Source: Motacilla alba alba
Taxonomy: Eukaryota > Chordata > Aves > Passeriformes > Motacillidae
Reading direction: 5' to 3'
Assembly (NCBI RefSeq): GCF_015832195.1
Contig: NC_052030.1
Span: forward strand, 10,187,439 to 10,251,438
DNA length: 64,000 nt
Shown: piece by piece, positions 53,701 to 64,000 of the stretch
Layout: each line of letters starts with the position of its first letter
Position numbering within the stretch: the first letter of the stretch is position 1
The notes under the pieces: generated by a model
Seen by the model: only the letters and a program-made list of their open reading frames with translations
Told to the model about the DNA's origin: nothing
Database searches by the model: none
Translations under genes and position numbers: made by a program

Positions 53701-56700
53701 CATAGAAATGTCCCTGGCCATGGCAGGGTGTGGAGCTGGATGATTTTAAGGTCCCTTCCAGCCCAAAGCATTCCAGGATTCCATGATTTTGGAGGCATTT
53801 GCTCTTTTGCTTGTTCACAACCTTCCCTACTAAGGGAAAGGCTTCTGTTCCTCCCTTTCCTAAATGTGTGACTTTCTTTCTGCTTTTCTCATTTCCCTGG
53901 GGATTTCCCTCTGCAGTTCACTCCACTTCTACATTTTGAAAGCTTCCCAAGCTGCAGAGAGTGTCATTGACCTGAATCTCATTTATGTCACTTCTCTCTG
54001 GCCAGTTAGTGAAAGAAAACTTAAGGAAAATTGTCAGGACGGGTCAGTTTGCAGCCTCCAGGTAGAGAAAACCATGTGGTGATGCCTCAGGGCAACCTCA
54101 GCATTTATTAAGAAGTCAGCTCCCCTCTTTGATGTTGTTGCATTTGGGGGTTTTCCTCTCCAGCCACGTGGATTAAAAAGCTTAATAAATCCTGGAGTTC
54201 TGCAGAGGGAATGAGGTGGTTGGGCTGTTCCCAGCAGGAGTGAGAGGCTTTCCAGATGCAGACTGTGTCTCTGAGAGCTGCCTGTGTCGTGTCCACAGGT
54301 GCTGAAGGCCATTGGCTTGCAGAGGACTGGCAAGCAGGATGAAGCCTATGCCCTGGCACAAGAAGTAGCAGCACTTGAACCCACAGATGATAATTCCTTG
54401 CAAGCACTGACCATTCTCTACCGGGAAATGCACAGACGTGAGTTTGTTCCTCTCCCAGAAATCTTTCTTTGTGTTCTTCCAGAAGGTTTGTGCCCCACGG
54501 TTTGGTGGGAAACGTGTAAAATCCAGGATTTGTGTATGTGAGAGACTGTTAAGAGGCTCAGAATTGAAGTGATGCCTGTTGTCATGCCTGTAAGGCTGGA
54601 GTGATCTTCATAAATCAAAAAAATCCTCATTTAGGCTTGTTATGAAGACAATTGAGTGGCAGGTCCTAAATGAAGCATGTTGATAATGATCCAGCAGCCT
54701 GGGAGTTCACTTTTGTTAGTGAAACTACTGGAATTTGTTGTCAGTAGAGTGACAGAGGTGACAAATCCCCCAGGGTGTAATGAAAGGCCTCAGGAAAGTG
54801 GTGAAAAACAGGAGGGAAATCCTGACCTCCCAGTTTGGCCACATCATCTTTGTCAGGTTCCTCGTAGTGATTTGTATTTTCAAAATACTGAATCATCAGC
54901 GTTGGAGGGGTGGAGGAAAGTTTCCTGTGCTTTTCTGGAAGATGGCAGCCCTCCTGTCCTGCTTTTCTGCAGCTTGAACAGTTGTTGTTTCTGGCAGCTT
55001 CTTGGGGAGTGTGGTGTGGTGGTACCAATGTTTGCTGTGGAGTTGGGTGGGTGGTAGCACCAAATTTATTGTTGAACTGCTGGAGAAACAATCAAGGGGT
55101 AAAACTCCTTCAGAAAAGGGTGTTTGCATCAGTCTGCAAGAGAATTGCTTATGTTCTCCCAGTTGATTTCTTTGTGTGTTTGTGGAGTTAAAGCATCGTT
55201 TCTTGAGTAGTACCAACATTTTTTGTGTATTTTTGACTCCAGCATAAACCCCTGTGAATGACAAGAGCCTCTCTGTGATTGTTAACAGCTTCCATCAAGC
55301 TGAGCTTTGTAACTTTTAGCTCTGTAACTCAGGAACTGGTGGGTGTGAGGCACTTCCACTTTTTGGTCCTGCAAGAAAATTGTCATTAGATGTTTTTATA
55401 TTTGTGTCAGGGATCTATAAACTGTGTGAAAGACAAATTACGTTTGTTTTTCTGTTTCTCCTCTGAGCTACAATTGTTTGTGTAAGAAAAAAGAATTTGG
55501 AAGGATGAAAATGTGGGGAACTTTTGCATGTTGTACTATCAGAAGGATTTTGTCATGACAGTCCTGTTATTAAAAAGTATAGTGTGAAACAATTGTTTAG
55601 AGTTCTGATATAGCCAGTTAGGAAATGGCAGGACATGATTAATATAAGTAAACCTGTGATAAGAATAATTAATTTGCTATTAGGCTCTCAAAGTGTTTGT
55701 TTTGATACATGATTCACATTCATTCTGGCAGCAGGAGAAACCTCCATTCAGTTTAATGCTTAAAAATAGAGAAAAACCTACTTTAAAAGTAGACCTAAAA
55801 TTCTCCTGAGCAGTTCAGTTGCTGCTGTTGAACTCTATTTTGATTTAAGTCTATCTTGATGTTTATTTCGAGTTTTTTAAGCACTTTCCTCCTTTGCCTG
55901 ATGCCTGGGGGACAGAGCAGCATTTTGGGGGCTGTGATGAGTGCAGTTAGTTGCTGTTCAGAGCATCCCTGGTGCTCTTTAGGGAGCTGTGCTTTAAAAT
56001 ATTCCCAAGTTGGTCTTAACTCCAGCGTCTGGTTTTGGTTTAGCTGAGCTGGTGACTAAACTTTATGAGGCAGCTGTGAAGAAGGTCCCCAACAGTGAAG
56101 AGTATCACTCCCACCTCTTCATGGCCTATGCCAGGGTTGGAGAATACAAGAAAATGCAACAGGTATGACCAACAGTCTGTGTTCTGGCTGGTTTAAAGTG
56201 TATTTTTCCTCTGTCTTTTACTCTCATTTATGTGTTTTAATAATCTTCCAAAAAAGCTGAGCTGGGTTAATGCAGAAGTTAAACTCTTGGTTGTTTTTTA
56301 CAGAGAGTTTTGAACCTCAGTTTTTGAAGGTGGGTTGTCTGAGACAAAAGTTTTGTTAACTTAAGGCTGTGTCTTTTACTGATCTGTGGTTTTATAGTTA
56401 CAGTACAAAATAAAGGAATTCTGGAATAGGCACATCTAAGAAGAGCTTCTGATCCTTGTTTTCACATTTGAGTCTAGCCTCAGTTCTGTTAACTTTAGGA
56501 AGATAAATCCTCCCCATGCTCTTTCTGAGTGTCTAAAATACAGCTTGTATTGGTGTCATTCAGTGAAGAAAAACTAAAAAGCACTTGAAATGTCCCCTGT
56601 CAGTTGGCAGCACAGTGCCACACTGGTTGGTTTTGTTTTCATCCCTTCCAAATGAGGTGCCTGGAGAATGCCTGTAAATGGAAGATGATTTTCAAGGCCT

Positions 56701-59700
56701 GCGTGCTCACTCTGCTGTGTAAAAAAGCACAGAGAGCCAAGAAATAAGTGCTAAACTCCCTCTTGTTCCTGCTGTGACAGGTTTGGCTTAAATGGCTGAA
56801 AAGGAGTTATGGTGTACCTGAAATGAGAAACCTCGTGATACAACCCATCTTTAGATGTGATAGATGACAATCATGAGTGGAGTCAATGCCACAGATAACA
56901 ATAATTAACATTTATGTGACCTTCTGTATGTCTGAAGTGACATAAAAATGTGGAGCTCATTAAACTACTTTCAATATGGATTGAATCAAATCATCATTAT
57001 CAATATCACATGGTCAGGGTGGGATGTTGGCCTGTGCTTTTGGATGTAGGGGTGTGAAGAGTGTGTGGATGGTGACTGATTAGGGAATGAAACCCAAGTG
57101 TCCTGTGCTCTGGGGTATTCCAGCTGAAAATCCTGGAAAATGCCAACTGCAGTCAGGGAACTGGGACAAAAGTCCAGCTGTGGAGGTAGAATATTGTGTG
57201 TAGTTTCTTAAAATTAATTACAGATTTTGTGGGGGTAAAAGTCTTGTCCTTTGTTACATGCAGGCACTGTGAGGGAAATGTGGGAATAGCTGTTATTGTG
57301 TTAGGGAAAATCATCAATTCTTTGGCTCTGCTTTGATTCAACCAAGTTCTCTGCTCAACCTTTGCTCCCCTTGCTTTGCACGTGGAGGTGACCCCAAATT
57401 TGGGGGTGTCAGTGGGGTGTGTGAAGTGAGAGTTGAAGGGCAGGCAGTTCCTGGGGGCAGGTGTGGGTTTGGAGAGAAATCCCCTCATTCCCAAAGAGCA
57501 AATCTGCTTCCTCCTGGAGTTCCCAGTCCAAGCTGTCAGCTGTGTAGGCAGTCAGGGCTTGCTGTGTTCTTGTCAGACCTACACAAAGTCCTTGGAAACA
57601 TTTCCACCCTCTGTTTTCCTCAGGGATGTGTGTTAGGAGGGAAGAGCTCACCAGTGTGAAAAATCCTCCCATGTGCAAATCCCCTCCCATCCTTGCTGCC
57701 CATCACGAGGTCTGAGCAGTAAATCTATTTCAGGGATGATGAAACTTGTGTCTTCTGTTTTTCAGGCTGGAATGGCACTTTATAAGATTGTTCCCAAAAA
57801 TCCATATTATTTTTGGTCTGTGATGAGCCTGATCATGCAGGTGTGTGCAATATTGGGTTTGTCTGGTTTGGGTTTTTTTTTTGACTGCAGTGCCAGTGCT
57901 GGTGCAGAAATGTTCTGAGGGAAAACATGATGATTTTGGGTAAAATCTGTGTTTGAGCTGTTTCTGTGTGATGCTGGGAGAAAGACTGAGCCCTCCTTAA
58001 GTAGCATTATTATTGTGGTCCAAAATAAACTCTGAGGTGTTTTTATAATCTTATTTAACTGTTACCTTACCACCTTTATCCAACTTGAATTATTCTCTCA
58101 TCTGCACTAATACCCACCTGTCCTTTTGGCAGAGATAATGAATAAATCCTCAGCTATCTGCAGTTTCTCAGTCGGAATTGTTCCTCTTTAACGAGGTTAT
58201 AAAAGCTCTTGGAGGGAATAAATGAGAGCTCTGGAATTAGCAGCAAGTCTGCAGGAATAGGCACAGATCAGCTGTGCTGCTGCTGGTTGATGCAGCACAT
58301 TTGGACACTAAAAAATCAGCCATAAAATCAAACAAAAATAAGCTTGGAGGGTTTTAATCACATCCTCTAAAATCCTGTGCTGTGTAAAACACAAAAATAT
58401 TCTGGCTCTGTGTTTTTATCACGAGGTTTGTGTGCTCAGACATGCAGGGCTCTGGTTGATCTGATCAAAAATGAGCTCTTCTGTGCAGCAGCAGTTTTAT
58501 TGCTGCCTTTTCCCAGAGCAGTTGCACTCTCAGGTCACAGATGGCAGCTCCAAACAGGTGGCTGGGGGGGATTGGAACACCTGGGTTGGTTTTTTTTCCC
58601 TTTTTTAAAGTGAAAAGAGCAGTGGGTGGGACATGACAGAAAGTTGCTGAGCTGTTACCATAATCCCTCTCTTCCTCAGTCTATCTCAGCCCAGGATGAA
58701 AACCTCTCCAAGACAATGTTTTTGCCACTTGCTGAAAGAATGGTGGAAAAAATGGTGAAAGAGGACAAGATTGAAGCTGAGGCTGAAGTAAGGCTTGGTT
58801 TGAGCTTTGGTGAGACAAGCAATGCACTGTGAGAGAACTTGATTACCTTAAAAAACGTAAAATAATCAACAATGTTTTGGAATTAAATGTGAATGTAGGG
58901 GACAGAAGGAAAACCAAAAGCAGGGGGTTAGGAGGCTTCAGAATCCTGTGGCTGAGGCAATTTTTGGTGTTTGATTTGACTGATGAAGTGCTTTGCTCTC
59001 TGGGAGGCCCCAGGAAAAACCTGAGGGCTAAGAATGGAAAAAAATACCTAAATTTGAGTATTGCACCCTTTGGGATACGAAAGATAGCTTTGCAGGCCTG
59101 GGATCCCCTGTTTTCTCTTTTGGCACACCTGGGTGTGTTCTTCCTGGCAAATTTCACTGCAGTCTGATCTTTCTTTTAAGGTGGAACTGTACTACATGAT
59201 CCTGGAACGTTTGGAGAAGTACAAGGAAGCCTTAGATGTTGTGAGGGGAAAACTTGGAGGTAATTTATTCTTAAAGAAATCAGAGTTGTGTGGAAAACAC
59301 GGCAGTTCCCCTTCACTTCAGATTTGTCCACTGCTTCAAAAAAAAATAATTTTAGGAAGCCTGACTTAGCACCAGTTTTAACCTCAGTGTTAAACCTACT
59401 GTTTAAACCTCAGTGTTAGACCTACTGTTTAAACCTCAGTGTTAAACCTACAGTGTTTTACCTACTTTAATTAGAGTATTTAAACACTGCTCAGGGCTGA
59501 GCTTTGCAGTGGTAAATTTGGATCGTGTTCTTGGTTGTAGCTGCCATCTTCAAAAGTGAGAAGTCTTCAATATCTGCATTTTAGAGGAGTTTAAGTGAAG
59601 ATGAAAATGCACTTGGAGTTGGGATGTGGAGGTTTCCATGGGAAATCTTTCTGAGGGCTGCTGCTGTGTTAGACCTGGAGGTTTGGTGCTGGGCTGGAAG

Positions 59701-62132
59701 AAGGAGGTTTAAGCAGGGCTGAGCTGAGCTTTCCATGTTTTTTGCTGCAGAGAAGCTGACGAGTGAGCTGCAGAGCCGGGAGAACAAGTGCATGGCCATG
59801 TACAAGAAGCTGCACCGGTGGCCCGAGTGCAACGCGCTGGCCAGGAGGCTGCTGCTCAAAAAGTGAGAGAGGATTCCTGCAGTCCTGCAAAAGAGATGGA
59901 ACAAAACCCCCTACTTGTTTGGGAATGGCCTTGTTTGGTGGCTTTTGTGGTTAAAATAGGAGAATATTGGGAAGCTTTTCCAAAGATTGCGCTCCAAAGC
60001 CAGGCGTGGTGAAGGTCACAGGGGAGTCAGGGTCAGGACTGGAGTTGCTGCTTTTTTCAGGCAGGATTTGGCAACACATTAATGCAATAAAAGGTTGTTT
60101 AGCTCCTTATTTCTAAATTCTCTGCTGATTGGCTGGTTCTGACTTTGCTGTTCTCATCCTGTCCATGATTTGCATTAAATTTTCTGCATCTAAATTTCTC
60201 CCATTTAGCCAGACTTCATAGTGGGAAATGTATTTAATGCTTGGAGCAGATGCATCAGGAGACAGAACATTCCAGTGTGATCAAATCTGTCTCAGAACTG
60301 TCAGGAGAGATGTGGTGGTTGCTTTTGAATTTAGCTGTGCTCTCATCTTAGGTATAAGTTAAATGCAGAAGAGAAACTCCTGCCTTCACGTTTTGTGGGG
60401 ATGTTGCTGAGCTCTGACTGGAATGTGAATTTTAGGAGGAGAGTTCATAGCTTGCCTCACTTTTGAATTGAAATGGTTTTGCTTTATATGTTTCTAGAAA
60501 TTCAGGATTGTGGTGTTCCTAAGATGTGAGACCTTTTCAAGAGGAAACAATTTTATTATTACACTTGGTTGTTTTTTTTTTTGTAATATGATTATGTGTT
60601 ATTCCTTAGTTCAGCTTTGGCAAGAAACATAGTTTCAGCTGTTAATTGTTTTGGCAATTCCCTAAATTTTGTCCTGTGCCTGATTTTTGTTTCAGCTCAG
60701 ATGATTGGCAGTTTTATATAACTTACTTTGATTCAGTGTTTCAACTCATCGATGAATCCTGGACGCCTCCAGCAGAGGAAGAGCAGTAAGTTGAGAGTTT
60801 TGCTGTGGATTTGTTTTCCCTTTGTGCTACAGCAAACTGTTTGGGTTCATATATTCAATATTGGAGTGAGTTCTTGATTTCAGAGCCCAAATGGTGTGTT
60901 TTTCCTGCTTTGTTTTGAGTTTACCTGAAGGCTGGGAATGGTTTATGGAAGTAGTTTGTACATGATAGAACTCTTCCAGCTCGTGTTTTGTGTGGTAACT
61001 GAGTTGCAGAATCCATCATTTCCCCGTCTGGGAGCCTGCTGGGCGTGTGTTATCAGTGGGACCTCTCCAAGAACCTTTTGTCTGTGTGGTTGCAGCTCTC
61101 TGGAGGGCGAGGTGCACTGCTCCATCGAGCAGGCTGTGAATTTCATCGAGGAGAGGATAACAGAGGAGTCCAAGAGCTCCCGGCCGCTCCGGGGACCCTA
61201 CCTGGCCAAACTGGAGCTGATCAGGCGCCTGCGACGCCGGGGCTGCAATGATGAGTACAAACTGGGTAAGAGCCCTCCCGGGGGAGGATTCATCTCTGCA
61301 CAGAGGGAGACAGAGCACAAACTTGCTGCTAAATCCCTGAGTTAAATGCGGGTTTCGTTAGGAAAAGGTAAGCTGTTGTTCTGGATGTAAAGAATTTTAA
61401 AAGCGTTGGAGGATGAACTTTGAAGAAAGGAAGGTATTTCCAGATTGCTCCAGGGCTTGGAAAAGCCAGCAGGGAGTTTTTAAAAGGACCTCAGGGATTT
61501 AGGAGCATCCAGTCACTGACACTGTATTCCTAGTGGAAAGCCTTGCTGTTAGTGCTGGAATCTCTGGGTGGGTTTTGATTTAAGTTTTTATGGCAACAAA
61601 GCCAGGTTTTGCTTTTTAAAGCCTGCATCACAAAATGGCATTTAGGGAATCAATGAAAGGGGATGTGATTAGAGCAACATCTGTGCTATTTCCTAATTCC
61701 TTTTGTTTTTTCCATCCCAAAAGAAGCCGTGGTGAGATAAGTGGAGGCTGCGTGTGCCTGCCTGGGTTGCTGAGCTCTTATCTGCTAAAGGAGCTTGAAT
61801 GAAGCTCTTGGGCTTTTTTTGATGTGTCCTTGGTTACCAGAGACATTGAGGCTCTGTTAAAATCTGCACCAGTGCAGCTCTCTGCTTTCTGAATCGCTCT
61901 GTAATCTTGAAGGGGGAAAAAAAAAAAAAAGAAAGAATGAACAAAAATTCCTCCTAGTGATTTTACAGATTTCCCTCCTTCTGGAGGGTGTTAAAAAGGT
62001 GACCTGGCCTTTTTTCTAGGTGATCCAGAAGAACTAATGTTCCAGTACTTCAAAAAATTTGGGGACAAGCCCTGCTGTTTCACTGATCTCAAAGTGTTTG
62101 TGGATCTCCTTCCACCCAGCCAGTACACAAAG
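50463..62132 (+). CDS. NAA25: NAA25, auxiliary subunit of NatB acetyltransferase (first 11 exons)
   Basis: NAA25 (yeast Mdm20) is the ribosome-anchoring TPR subunit that partners the catalytic NAA20. NatB acetylates proteins starting Met-Asp, Met-Glu, Met-Asn or Met-Gln during translation. The start MAARGHVQDPND at 50463 has a strong Kozak context (A at -3, G at +4). Exons are 50463-50520, 53221-53306, 54299-54437, 56044-56162, 57766-57840, 58680-58787, 59181-59259, 59751-59862, 60696-60785, 61096-61265 and 62020-62132. They give 383 codons of roughly 970 in the human protein, with phases consistent throughout. The gene continues past base 64000; the window ends in a pyrimidine-rich tract that may be the next acceptor. 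Confidence 0.96.
53221..57840 (+). CDS. NAA25: NAA25 exons 2-5 (TPR repeats)
   Basis: Exons are 53221-53306, 54299-54437, 56044-56162 and 57766-57840. The translation shows helix pairs typical of TPR motifs: NNKMAIQQADKLLKKH, KQDEAYALAQEVAAL, ELVTKLYEAAVKKVP and GEYKKMQQAGMALYKIVP. These right-handed helical repeats wrap around NAA20 in the NatB complex. Confidence 0.94.
53590..53795 (+). repeat. CR1 retroposon 3' end
   Basis: GAAGCTGTGGATGCCCCTGG, then GGCCATGGCAGGGTGTGG and AAGGTCCCTTCCAGCCCAAA, ending ATTCCATGATTTT. It lies in NAA25 intron 2. Confidence 0.85.
58680..62132 (+). CDS. NAA25: NAA25 exons 6-11
   Basis: Exons are 58680-58787, 59181-59259, 59751-59862, 60696-60785, 61096-61265 and 62020-62132. 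Segments include AERMVEKMVKEDKIEAEAE, LYYMILERLEKYKEALDV, RRLLLKNSDDWQFY and ELMFQYFKKFGDKPCCF. Each junction keeps the frame. Donors are standard GT, including CA|GTAAGT after 60785. Confidence 0.94.
59377..59466 (+). repeat. 26-bp tandem repeat, three copies
   Basis: Units of the form TTTAAACCTCAGTGTTARAC plus CTACTG, in NAA25 intron 7. Confidence 0.9.
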
Positions 62133-64000
62133 GTAAGGAAATATCAAGTGGTGGCAGGAACTGCAGTGTTTTTTTGCACTCTGGCCCCTTTATCTTAAAA
62201 TGCCTGTGGATCATATTAAAAGACTGGAAACATGAAATTTTTACTTTCTGCTTGAAATTCAGAGAGCTCTTTGTGCTGTAGAAAATATCATGAACATCTG
62301 AGCACTTGAGACGTTTCATTCAGAGGATTTTTACTGGAGGTTTAAAGCTAAGCTTGATCCTGCAGAGTCTCAGATCTGGTATTCCTTTGGCTTTTTTATT
62401 CCCATTTTTCAAGTTGTCAGGGTGCTTTGAGCTCAGAATTTCTGTTTAATGGGACGAAGCTGCCCCTGATCCCATGCAGGGATGTCAGAGATGCTTTGCT
62501 TGGCTCTGGCAGTGCCAAAGGGACACATTGACCCAAATCCAGAGGTCGTGGAGGCACCAATGGCAGTTTTTTCCACAATCTCTTTCTGAAACAAGTCTCT
62601 GGAAAAGAGTTTCTCTGAAAAGCCCATTTGTGCAGAGTCATGAGCAGCCTGGAGTGACTTCAGCAGCTGGGAATTCTGTCACTCACCCCAGTGTTTGTCT
62701 GAGCCATTGTGTCCAGGGATCAGCGCTGGGGAGGGCAGAGGATCCGGGATCAGCCAGAGCCTGGGGATAAAATGTTGGTAAACAAAGTGTAGGTAGCAAA
62801 GTTCTCTTGGTTTATTGAAGTATTTTTTGACTCCTAATGCAGACTCTTCCCACAGCCCCACTGCTGACGGGAGCAGTGGCTCTGGAAGGGGTGGCTGTGG
62901 CTGATGTTTTATGTTTAAAGGTGTGGTTTTAGCCCCCTGGCAAGAGATGTGGCCAGCAGGATATTGAACTCCTAGTCCTGGAAATGGTGGTTCCATTGTA
63001 AGGGAACCCTGAAGTACTGAACAGGTTTAATCCTAAATTTCCAGGGAGCAAATTCAAAACCAGAAGGGGAAAAATTCTATTTAATAACAGTTCAGACTTC
63101 AGTTTTTTCACGGTGCTTGTAAAACCATGACTCTGACTTTAAAATTCTCTGTCTGGCCTTAAAACTGCTGCTGATTTCCTGAATACATTCTGGAATATAT
63201 ATTGTGTCAAAGTGAGGTGTTGGGTGGTGTTCTGGTTGTCCCTGAAGCAGCATCTGCAGCAGTTTAGCTTGGTCAAGGACACGGGGAGCTGAGGAGGTTT
63301 GACAGGAGAGTTCCACTTCAGTAGCTGAGATCATGATCTTGCTGGGGCCCTGACATGTGAGATAGCCCAGAAATAATGGTCACAACACCAACCTTGACTT
63401 CCTCGAGGTGTAAATTGGACAGTAGAGCCAATGATGTGGTTGACCTTGCTCAGCTTGGCAGAGTTTCAAACTGAAAAGATCTGTCAACACAGCGTTCATC
63501 AAATTCTTTGGGAAAACTGGAATTGGTGTGTGTTGTGCTTGGTGCTGCTCCTGAGCTTTTTGCCTCAGGCTTGCATTTGATGCAGTTCTTCTGTGTCAAT
63601 ACCAAGTGTAGTAAAACCAAATTCATTGGCTTTAATTCAGGTTTCAGTTTGAGGACAATGTTGGGTTTTAGAGCAAGAAGCTGCTGCCCAGCCCTGTGTG
63701 CTGTGAGGAGTCTTTTGTCTCCCATTCAAACTAAACAATGAGAAGCTGCTTTTCTTACAGCTTAATTGCAAAAAGAAGTCATTAATCAGAGTTGATGACC
63801 TCACTGAGTATTGCACATTGCTTCAGAGCTGAGGGAAAATGTAACAGTGCAAAACCATCATTGCCTGGAAGTGTGCTGAGAAGCCTGTCAGTAACTAATT
63901 ATTTTAATTGCATCTCTTATTACAATGAGTGTTAACAGGTGCTTGAACTCCCTGGTGTATCAATGAATTGGAAAGCTGCCTCTGATTTTTCTTTCCTCCA

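Larger units (their letters stand above)
50521..64000 (+). other. NAA25 introns and the 3' edge of the window
   Basis: Intron 1 (50521-53220) starts GC-rich and then turns AT-rich. Other long introns are 53307-54298 (CR1), 54438-56043, 56163-57765, 57841-58679, 59863-60695 and 61266-62019. The part after 62132 is intron up to the window end. I recognise no further gene, RNA or mobile element in them. Confidence 0.5.

Noticed and set aside
62133..64000. Further NAA25 exon or another gene at the window end
   Set aside because: No segment gives the protein expected after LPPSQYTK. The next exon must lie beyond the window.

Overview
This window is a stretch of vertebrate nuclear DNA, almost certainly from a bird. 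It contains intron-rich genes with GT-AG splice sites, several CR1 retroposon 3' ends of the avian type, compact introns and a CpG-island promoter. No bacterial, viral or plasmid signal was seen. The gene names come from my recognising the translated exons, because no database search could be run.

Three genes fill the window. The first is the 3' part of HECTD4, a giant HECT-type E3 ubiquitin ligase, on the + strand. I resolved 60 consecutive coding exons, called w1 to w60 here, from about 345 to a TGA at 39020-39022. That is about 10.7 kb of coding sequence, or roughly 3,560 codons, and every junction from w1 to w60 is phase-consistent. The 5' part of the gene lies before base 1. The second is TRAFD1 (FLN29), complete on the - strand, with its ATG at 50018-50020 and a likely stop at 42717-42719. 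It encodes a TRAF-type zinc-finger protein that dampens innate immune signalling. The third is the 5' part of NAA25, the auxiliary subunit of the NatB N-terminal acetyltransferase, on the + strand. Its ATG is at 50463-50465, eleven exons are visible to 62132, and the rest lies beyond base 64000.

TRAFD1 and NAA25 are head to head across a CpG island at about 49740-50760. HECTD4 and TRAFD1 are tail to tail around 41.2-42.2 kb. This is the same gene order and relative orientation as human 12q24.13, so the locus is an old conserved block and not a new gene system.

The less ordinary material is in the noncoding and repeat structure. An intronic minisatellite re-copies the 5' splice site of the HECT-domain exon w54. 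A duplicated intron end supplies the functional acceptor of exon w17 and a decoy copy about 1.4 kb upstream. A partial duplicate of a TRAFD1 exon keeps its donor and an open frame. A 30-31 bp minisatellite in TRAFD1 lies beside a putative exon. A perfect three-repeat ISRE lies in the first intron of TRAFD1. There is a well-preserved MIR-like SINE, an unnamed repeat present twice in HECTD4, and one GC-AG intron.

The window holds no recognisable tRNA, rRNA, CRISPR array or intact mobile element.
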